NCBI GenBank assembly: GCA_964419935.1
Contig: CAYQQJ010000004.1
Coordinates: 62,001-126,000 of the forward strand
Direction: 5' to 3'
Length of the DNA: 64,000 nucleotides
Source: CAYQQJ01 sp964419935
GTDB lineage: Bacteria > Pseudomonadota > Gammaproteobacteria > Pseudomonadales > Cellvibrionaceae
The translations under genes were made by a program, and so were the position numbers. The notes below the pieces were generated by a model that made no database searches, was not told the DNA's origin, and saw only the letters and a list, made by a program, of their open reading frames with translations. Below are positions 58,491-64,000 of the stretch, in pieces (the first letter of the stretch is position 1; every line of letters starts with the position of its first letter).

Positions 58491-58587
58491 GAAATCCACC
58501 TCGAATTGACTTGTTCTTGTAATTGGGAGAGGGGTGGCATGCCACCCCGTCGAATATCAGATCCATGACCCAATATTACTGCTTGGG

Positions 58588-60636
58588 CTAATGAACGTCT
58601 TTCCAGTACTCACGATTCAACAACCACGTGAATACCAACAAAACGGACAAGAAGAGAAAAACATAAATACCGATCCGCTTGCGGTTCTCTGCACCAGGCT
58701 CGGCGACGTACTCCATGAAGTTCACCAGATCGTAAACGGCCTGGTCATACTCTTCCGGCGACATCAAACCTTTCACATCGCCAACGGCGATATCCCCACA
58801 GGCGTCATTTACCGGCTGGCCGCCGTCGTCGCGGACGACGTTACCATGACTGTCATGCTTGGGCCCCGGCACACATTGCGGCAAGCCCTGTAATTCGATC
58901 AAAGCATGAGGCATGCCCACATTGGGGAACACCCGATTGTTAACACCTACCGGACGTGAATCGTCCTGGTAGAAGTTGCGCAGGTAGGTATACAGCCACT
59001 CCGGTGAACGCGCCCGTGCCGCGAGGGTCAGGTCCGGCGGTGTCACGCCGAACCAGGCCTTGGCCTTGTCGTCAGGCATGGAGATTTCCATCAAGCCGCC
59101 TATGTTCTGGCCGGTGAAAATCACATTCTCAAGCATCAGCTCGTGAGGGATTTCCAAGTCATCAGCCACGCGCTCATAGCGGGAAAAATTGGCTGAGTGA
59201 CACCCCATGCAATAGTTGGTGAAATATTTCAGTCCCCGCTGCAGTGACTCCTTGTCGTCAAAGTCTGCAGTGAACTCGTCGCAGGGAACGCTGCCGCAAG
59301 CACCGCCTTCGGCGCCCACAGCTTTAATTGGCAAGAAGACCAGCACAGCAAACAACAATACCCCGCCCAGAACAACCTTGGCTCCCAGACCCTTCATTTG
59401 CAAACGCTCCGGCTCCGGCAGGGTTTTCTCCCGGCGAGTCCAGAAAGGCATGCCAATGAAGTAGGCAAAGTAAAGTAGCGTACAAATCTGCGCCAACACT
59501 GTACGTCCTGGGGTTGGTGCTTTAACACCCAGATAGCCCAGAATAACAAACGCGGCAGCGAATACGATCAACGCAATACGACTGAACCAACCTTTGTAGC
59601 GGATCGACTTGACCGGGCTCTTATCGAGCCAAGGCAGTACGAACAGGATCGCGATAGCGGCACCCATGGTGACAAAACCAAGGAACTTCGATGTCAGCGG
59701 ACCTATATCAATCGTGACCGCGCGCAGCATTGCGTAAAACGGTGTGAAATACCAGACGGGGGCAATGTGCTCCGGAGTCTTCAACGAGTTGGCTTCTTCG
59801 AAGTTGGCGTACTCGAGGAAATATCCGCCCATTTCCGGCATAAAGAAAATAATTCCACAGAACACGAACAGGAATACGGTAATGCCTACCAGGTCGTGAA
59901 CCGTGTAGTAAGGGTGGAAAGCGATACCATCTTTGGGAATGCCGTTTTCGTCCTTGTTCTTTTTGATGTCCACACCATCGGGGTTGTTCGACCCCACTTC
60001 GTGAAGAGCAACAATGTGCAGAAATACCAGCGCGACCAGAACCAGTGGCAAGGCGACCACATGCAGGGCGAAGAAACGGTTCAGTGTGGCACCGGAAATC
60101 AGGTAATCGCCGCGCACCCATTCCACGATGGCATCACCGAAAACCGGGATGGCACCAAACAGGGACACGATCACCTGAGCACCCCAATAGGACATCTGGC
60201 CCCAGGGCAATACATAGCCCATGAAGGCTTCCGCCATCAGTGCCACATAAATTGTCATGCCGAATATCCAGACAAGCTCCCGCGGGGCCTTATAGGAGCC
60301 ATACATCAAGCCACGGAACATGTGCAGATAAACCACCGCAAAGAACGCAGAGGCGCCGGTAGAATGCATGTACCGCAGTATGTCGCCGTAAGGCACATCG
60401 CGCATGATGTACTCGACCGAGGCGAAGGCACCTTCCGCAGAAGGTGTGAAATTCATGGTCAACCAGATGCCGGTCAATAGCTGGTTTACCAGAACCAGCA
60501 ACGACAGAACCCCGAAGATATACCAGAAGTTGAAATTTTTGGGCGCGTAGTATTTGCCCATATGGGTGTCCCATGTGCGCTTGATTGGCATGCGCACATC
60601 GATCCAATCCACAAGATTAGTCAGCCACTTTGTCAT
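58588..60636 (-). CDS. petB: Fused cytochrome b / cytochrome c1 of the bc1 complex
   Basis: One 682-codon open frame joins cytochrome b and cytochrome c1. Residues 1-410 are cytochrome b: the paired b-haem histidines lie in RYMHSTGASAFFAVVYLHMF (His91, His105) and ALHVVALPLVLVALVFLHIV (His192, His207), and the Qo motif is PVWY, usual for gammaproteobacteria. Residues 414-441 (MKGLGAKVVLGGVLLFAVLV and IKAVGA) look like a c1 signal peptide. The c1 part has the haem site YCMGCH (Cys476, Cys479, His480), a GMP methionine ligand region and a C-terminal membrane anchor ending LNREYWKDVH. petB and petC are normally separate here; a fused precursor is known in Bradyrhizobium (FbcH). Confidence 0.93.
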   Translation of the reverse strand: MTKWLTNLVDWIDVRMPIKRTWDTHMGKYYAPKNFNFWYIFGVLSLLVLVNQLLTGIWLTMNFTPSAEGAFASVEYIMRDVPYGDILRYMHSTGASAFFAVVYLHMFRGLMYGSYKAPRELVWIFGMTIYVALMAEAFMGYVLPWGQMSYWGAQVIVSLFGAIPVFGDAIVEWVRGDYLISGATLNRFFALHVVALPLVLVALVFLHIVALHEVGSNNPDGVDIKKNKDENGIPKDGIAFHPYYTVHDLVGITVFLFVFCGIIFFMPEMGGYFLEYANFEEANSLKTPEHIAPVWYFTPFYAMLRAVTIDIGPLTSKFLGFVTMGAAIAILFVLPWLDKSPVKSIRYKGWFSRIALIVFAAAFVILGYLGVKAPTPGRTVLAQICTLLYFAYFIGMPFWTRREKTLPEPERLQMKGLGAKVVLGGVLLFAVLVFLPIKAVGAEGGACGSVPCDEFTADFDDKESLQRGLKYFTNYCMGCHSANFSRYERVADDLEIPHELMLENVIFTGQNIGGLMEISMPDDKAKAWFGVTPPDLTLAARARSPEWLYTYLRNFYQDDSRPVGVNNRVFPNVGMPHALIELQGLPQCVPGPKHDSHGNVVRDDGGQPVNDACGDIAVGDVKGLMSPEEYDQAVYDLVNFMEYVAEPGAENRKRIGIYVFLFLSVLLVFTWLLNREYWKDVH

Positions 60637-60639
60637 TAT

Positions 60640-61233
60640 TTACGCCCCCTGGTCTTCGCCAATAAGTACGACATCATCACTCAAGTACTGGTGAGGCGGA
60701 ATTTCGAGATTAGTCGGCGCAGGCACACCCTTGTAGACGCGGCCCGCCAAGTCAAATTTGGAACCGTGGCACGGGCAGAAAAAGCCTCCCATCCACTCAT
60801 CGCCACCCAGATCCTGCGCACCAACGTCCGGACGATAAGTCGGTGCGCAACCGAGGTGAGTACACAAACCCAACAGGACCAACACATGCTCCTTGATGGA
60901 ACGGTGCCGATTTTCGGTATAGACCGGTTGCTCTGACTCTTCAGAGGCTGGATCACGCAGCAGATTATCCATCTGCTCCAGACTCTTCAGACTGTCGTCA
61001 GTACGCCGAACGATGTATACCGGCTTTCCCCGCCATTCGACCGTAATCATCTGGCCAGGCTCGATCTTGCTGATATTGGCCTTAACAGGTGCACCAGCGG
61101 CTTTCGCTTTGGCGCTGGGGTTCCAGGAACCCACAAATGGAACTGCGACACCGACAACACCGGCAGCTCCGATTACGGACGTCATTGTCGTCAACACACG
61201 ACGACGCCCTTGGTTTACACCGTCATTACTCAT
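60640..61233 (-). CDS. petA: Ubiquinol-cytochrome c reductase Rieske iron-sulfur subunit
   Basis: This 197-residue Rieske protein has a twin-arginine signal (GRRRVLTTM) and one membrane anchor (about 20-35). The 2Fe-2S ligands are in CTHLGCAP and CPCHGSKFD, with the usual GP-loop region near VPAPTNLEIPPHQYL. It is the first gene of petA-petBC. It passes electrons from ubiquinol to cytochrome c1. It starts 3 bp before petBC ends in the neighbouring direction (petA stop at 60640, petBC ATG at 60636), so the two are tightly coupled. Confidence 0.96.
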   Translation of the reverse strand: MSNDGVNQGRRRVLTTMTSVIGAAGVVGVAVPFVGSWNPSAKAKAAGAPVKANISKIEPGQMITVEWRGKPVYIVRRTDDSLKSLEQMDNLLRDPASEESEQPVYTENRHRSIKEHVLVLLGLCTHLGCAPTYRPDVGAQDLGGDEWMGGFFCPCHGSKFDLAGRVYKGVPAPTNLEIPPHQYLSDDVVLIGEDQGA

Positions 61234-61552
61234 GACGTTCTTCTCCCATTACAGCGTACTGGAGGCCAGTAACATTCCAATTAACAAAGTTGGACACGTC
61301 TTCACCATCCGAAAGTGATCGAACAAACAAACACGTACCCGCAAAGCGCGAGGAAACCAGCCAAAACTGACCGAGGTCATTGGATGGAACAGGGTTAGCG
61401 TTTTCGCAGTCCAAATTGGCAGGCGACAATGGAAATTAGCCCTAACCCCTGAAGGTGGTGATTCCCAAAAAATCGCTACATGTTAAATGAAAAACCCTAA
61501 TACTGACAAGGAGATCCGCGGGTAAAGCGCCTATTCAGCCTTTTGTAGCACC
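61234..61552. other. Intergenic region upstream of petA
   Basis: About 320 bp between the rpsI terminator and petA. It has no gene. It should hold the petA-petBC promoter, but I could not assign hexamers confidently. Confidence 0.4.
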
Positions 61553-61587
61553 AAAAAAAACGCCCGACTCTGTAAGGAGCCGGGCGC
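61553..61587 (-). terminator. Intrinsic terminator after rpsI
   Basis: On the minus strand, CGCCCGGCTCC and a matching half of GAGTCGGGCG flank a short loop and are followed by nine T residues. The hairpin is 42 bp past the rpsI stop and would end rplM-rpsI transcription before petA. Confidence 0.8.
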
Positions 61588-61628
61588 TGAAGAACAAATG
61601 CTCCGCAAAAAATGCGGGCATAGTGTTT

Positions 61629-62021
61629 TTAACGTTTGGAGAACTGCGGCTTCTTACGTGCTTTACGCAGACCAACTTTCTTACGCTCAACTTCACGAGC
61701 ATCCCGTGTCACGTAGCCAGCTTTGCGCAACGTAGGTCGAAGCGACTCGTCGTATTCCATCAACGCGCGAGTCAGGCCGTGGCGGATAGCACCAGCCTGG
61801 CCAAAGCTACCACCGCCTTTGACGGTAACCTTAACGTCGAATTTATCAACCAGATCCGCTTTTTCCAGCGGCTGCCGCACGATCATACGCGCAACTTCGC
61901 GACCGAAGTATTCGTCTACCGGACGATCATTAACGGTAATACTACCGCTACCTTGTGTGATAAAAACACGTGCGGTAGACGTTTTGCGACGTCCGGTACC
62001 GTAAAACTGTTCAACTGCCAT
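61629..62021 (-). CDS. rpsI: 30S ribosomal protein S9
   Basis: This 130-residue ribosomal protein is complete: VEQFYGTGRRKTSTARVFIT, then GSITVNDRPVDEYFGREVAR, GGGSFGQAGAIRHGLTRALM and a C-terminal RKKPQFSKR that reaches the P-site tRNA. Length and tail are standard. It is 12 bp after rplM. Confidence 0.98.
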   Translation of the reverse strand: MAVEQFYGTGRRKTSTARVFITQGSGSITVNDRPVDEYFGREVARMIVRQPLEKADLVDKFDVKVTVKGGGSFGQAGAIRHGLTRALMEYDESLRPTLRKAGYVTRDAREVERKKVGLRKARKKPQFSKR

Positions 62022-62033
62022 AGTCAGCTTCCC

Positions 62034-62462
62034 TTAGATATTGAGTTCTTGAGGCTGCTGGGCAGCATGAGGATGCTGTTCGCCCGCATAAACCTTCAAC
62101 TTCTTAAACATTGCACGCCCGAGAGGCCCGTGAGGCAGCATGCCTTTGACGGCGCTCTGGATAGGACGCTCTGGAGCTTTGTCGATCAGCTTTTCAAAAC
62201 TGATGGATTTCAGCCCGCCAGGGTAGCCGGTATGACGATGGTACATTTTGTCTTTCGCTTTATTCCCGGTTACACGCACTTTGTCGGCATTGATAACTAC
62301 GATGTAGTCACCCGTGTCCACGTGTGGGGTGTATTCAGGCTTGTGCTTGCCGCGCAAACGGGTGGCAATTTCTGCCGCCATGCGACCCAGCGTTTTGCCT
62401 GAAGCGTCAACAATGTACCAGTCTCGTTTAACTGTTTCCGGTTTGGCACTAATAGTCTTCAT
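62034..62462 (-). CDS. rplM: 50S ribosomal protein L13
   Basis: This 142-residue protein begins MKTISAKPETVKRDWYIVDA, with TLGRMAAEIATRLRGKHKPE, YTPHVDTGDYIVVINADKVR and the conserved C-terminal PHGPLGRAMFKKLKVYAGEQ. An in-frame ATG at 62504 would add 14 residues without support; ATG 62462 is the usual start. It heads the rplM-rpsI operon downstream of a strong promoter. Confidence 0.97.
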   Translation of the reverse strand: MKTISAKPETVKRDWYIVDASGKTLGRMAAEIATRLRGKHKPEYTPHVDTGDYIVVINADKVRVTGNKAKDKMYHRHTGYPGGLKSISFEKLIDKAPERPIQSAVKGMLPHGPLGRAMFKKLKVYAGEQHPHAAQQPQELNI

Positions 62463-62582
62463 GTTGTATTTGCCTTTTAAACGAAGGTACTGTCTTGAAA
62501 CCAAAACCTGTCAAACCCGTACACCACGCCGCATGCAGCGTGTTTCGGGGCGCGAAAGGCGGTTCCCTAAAAAAGAGCGCGA

Positions 62583-62611
62583 ATACTACAGAATACGTGG
62601 TTGATTTTCAA
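62583..62611 (-). promoter_or_regulatory. Sigma-70 promoter of rplM-rpsI
   Basis: Minus strand TTGAAA (62606-62611), a 17-bp spacer and TAGTAT (62583-62588), followed by TCGCGC, a GC-rich discriminator. The leader to rplM is about 115 bases. The hexamers match consensus at 5 of 6 and 4 of 6 positions with ideal spacing, so this is a good promoter candidate. Confidence 0.75.
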
Positions 62612-62620
62612 GCACAACGT

Positions 62621-62669
62621 AACGTCGGGTTACGCCACTCGCAAAGCTCGCGTCTAACGCGACCTACGG
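62621..62669. repeat. Palindromic repeat B, copy 2
   Basis: AACGTCGGGTTACGCCACTC, then GCAAAGCTCGCGTCTAACGC and GACCTACGG. CGGGTTA and TAACGCG ends are roughly inverted. It matches 41071-41122 and is followed directly by the TTTTCCC heptamer array. Confidence 0.75.
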
Positions 62670-62757
62670 TTTTCCCTTTTCCCTTTTCCCTTTTCCCTTT
62701 TCCCTTTTCCCTTTTCCCTTTCTTTAGCTTACAGCTTGCGGCTTGAAGCTTGCAGCT
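62670..62757. repeat. TTTTCCC heptamer array with AGCTTG tail
   Basis: Seven perfect tandem TTTTCCC units occupy 62670-62718. TTTCTTTAGCTTACAGCTTG and CGGCTTGAAGCTTGCAGCT follow, the same two-part composition as at 17569 and 41128. It ends six bases before the zapE stop. Confidence 0.9.
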
Positions 62758-62763
62758 CCAAAC

Positions 62764-63897
62764 CTACGCCTTATGCGCACTGGCAAGGTAATCCTGACTC
62801 TGCATCTCAAGCAGTCGACTAACCGTGCGCTCGAATTCAAAACTGAGCCGGCCGCCCCGATAAAGCTCCTCTATGGGCCGTTCCGCCGAAACGATCAGTT
62901 TGACACCCCGGTCATAGAACTCGTCCACCATATAGATGAAGCGCCGCGCCCGATCGTCGAAGGGTTCCCCCAGTTCGGGGACGCCGGATACCAATACCGC
63001 GTGGTACTCCCGCGCCAAAACGATATAGTCATTCTGGGAGCGGGGGCCATCGCAAATATCGGCGAAATCAAACCAGACGACATCGTCTGCAACGCGGCGG
63101 GCGCGAATGGCGCGACTTTCCACGTCGAGCATCACATCGAGCTCAACATTATTCGCATCGGGAATGAGACTGTCGAAACACTGACGCAACGCCGCCTCTG
63201 CAGCTTCGTTGGCTGGCCAGTGGTACAAGGGTGCCTGCTCCAGTGTTCGCAGTCGGTAGTCGACACCCCCGTCGACATTGATCACCTGGGTGTATTGCTT
63301 CAACAGTGCAATCGCCGGCAGAAATCGGGCACGCTGGAGTCCGTCCCTGTACAGGTCATCCGGCGGTACATTGGATGTGGCCACCAAGGTGACGCCACGT
63401 GAAAACAGCGCGCGAAACAGATTGGCGAGTATCATCGCGTCAGTGATGTCCACAACAAAAAATTCATCAAAGCAAATAACGACCGCCTCTTGGGCGAGCT
63501 TATCGGCAACAGTGTTAAGCGGGTCGGATGTGTGCTTTAACTGCCGCAACTCCCCGTGGACACGTCGCATAAAACGGTGAAAATGCGTGCGCATCTTGCG
63601 CTCGAATGGCAGGCAATCATAAAAAATGTCCATCAAACAGGTTTTGCCGCGCCCGACGCCACCCCAGAAATACACGCCCTGCACGGGCGCCGCCGGGGCA
63701 CGTCCCCACAGTTGGTCAAACCATCGTCGCAGCCGCCCCGCGGACTGTCGCTGAACCTCACGGCTTTGCAACTGGTCAAAAAGACGCTGCAAGTGTTTAA
63801 CGGCTTCCAGTTGGGCCGCATCAGGCAACAGGGTTCCGTCATCCAAATGACGCTGATAGCGGCTGATGGGCGAATCTGACATAGGCGTCTTTTTCAT
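62764..63897 (-). CDS. zapE: Cell division protein ZapE (AFG1-like ATPase)
   Basis: This 377-residue P-loop ATPase has Walker A GVYFWGGVGRGKTCLMDIFY and Walker B VVICFDEFFVVDITDAMIL, then TLVATSNVPPDDLYRDGLQR and FIYMVDEFYDRGVKLIVSAE. It is the YhcM/ZapE family, an AFG1-like ATPase that associates with FtsZ in E. coli and affects constriction under stress. ATG 63897 or 63882 could start it; neither has a strong ribosome-binding site. Its position upstream of rplM-rpsI is conserved in gammaproteobacteria. Confidence 0.94.
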   Translation of the reverse strand: MKKTPMSDSPISRYQRHLDDGTLLPDAAQLEAVKHLQRLFDQLQSREVQRQSAGRLRRWFDQLWGRAPAAPVQGVYFWGGVGRGKTCLMDIFYDCLPFERKMRTHFHRFMRRVHGELRQLKHTSDPLNTVADKLAQEAVVICFDEFFVVDITDAMILANLFRALFSRGVTLVATSNVPPDDLYRDGLQRARFLPAIALLKQYTQVINVDGGVDYRLRTLEQAPLYHWPANEAAEAALRQCFDSLIPDANNVELDVMLDVESRAIRARRVADDVVWFDFADICDGPRSQNDYIVLAREYHAVLVSGVPELGEPFDDRARRFIYMVDEFYDRGVKLIVSAERPIEELYRGGRLSFEFERTVSRLLEMQSQDYLASAHKA

Positions 63898-64000
63898 TAG
63901 CGGAGGCTGACCGGTAGAAATAGCTAATGGATCAAAGTTGATGGATAAAAATTAGCGCAGGAACAAAGTGCCCCGCGCTGCAGACACAAACCCGATCACG

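Noticed and set aside
1..64000. Insertion sequences or prophage
   Set aside because: No transposase, integrase or phage structural gene was seen. The repeats found are non-coding.

Overview
The window looks like a chromosome segment of a free-living, probably marine or soil gammaproteobacterium. The evidence is gene order: rnhB-lpxB-lpxA-fabZ-lpxD-ompH-bamA-rseP-dxr-cdsA-uppS-frr-pyrH-tsf-rpsB, map-glnD-dapC, dapA-bamC-purC and zapE-rplM-rpsI-petA-petBC-sspA-sspB are Pseudomonas/Cellvibrio-type arrangements, as are the long-form DapD, FabV and the PVWY-type cytochrome b. The order Cellvibrionales is a reasonable guess, but that is inference; no rRNA or tRNA was seen to test it.

Layout. 1-2150: a truncated voltage-gated-type ion channel, a SUI1/YciH factor, a membrane-anchored unknown and a PilZ protein. 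2151-17179 (minus strand): the large lipid A / outer-membrane biogenesis / isoprenoid / translation cluster, with transcription breaks around pyrH and an attenuator-like hairpin between rpsB and tsf. 17180-17688: a divergent spacer with the rpsB promoter and low-complexity repeats. 17689-23149: map, glnD, dapC, nth. 23150-30463: an accessory stretch with a Tse2/Tsi2-like toxin-immunity pair, a hairpin repeat, a CAP lipoprotein, a thioesterase, a DUF6164 protein, a hybrid histidine kinase, a periplasmic-type ATP-dependent DNA ligase and an unknown lipoprotein. 30464-33135: yffB-dapD-dapE. 33402-37358: moaC-moaD and moaE, separated by an oppositely oriented histidine kinase and a luciferase-like monooxygenase. 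37429-41230: two repeat copies flanking rsmJ, then a probably frameshifted effector-like gene with a downstream candidate immunity gene. 41234-43270: OmpA-family and leucine-rich-repeat lipoproteins, a second PilZ protein and a gap with an inverted pair of DnaA boxes. 43271-49244: purC, an MBL hydrolase, bamC, dapA, an LpxL-family acyltransferase and fabV. 49538-54464: miaE, a glycosyltransferase, a TauE exporter, three small stress-type proteins and a thiolase. 54799-57362: lemA and an M48 peptidase. 57410-63897: sspB, sspA, a fused cytochrome b/c1 gene, petA, rpsI, rplM, zapE.

How the genes fit together. Much of the window supplies the cell envelope. LpxA, LpxD and LpxB make lipid A and an LpxL-type enzyme acylates it; FabZ and FabV act in fatty acid synthesis; BamA, BamC and the Skp-like chaperone assemble the outer membrane; Dxr and UppS feed undecaprenyl phosphate; CdsA feeds phospholipids; DapA, DapD, DapC and DapE make diaminopimelate and lysine. 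Translation and nitrogen sensing (RpsB, Tsf, Frr, RplM, RpsI, Map, GlnD), molybdopterin synthesis (MoaC, MoaD, MoaE) and the bc1 complex are also present.

The most unusual content lies in the accessory parts: a four-copy family of about 170-bp elements whose 108-bp core forms a long hairpin with arm changes matched on the opposite arm; a Tse2-like module whose ribosome-binding site is followed by ACG rather than ATG; a broken second toxin-like locus; composite palindrome plus heptamer repeats; and a single reading frame for cytochrome b and c1.
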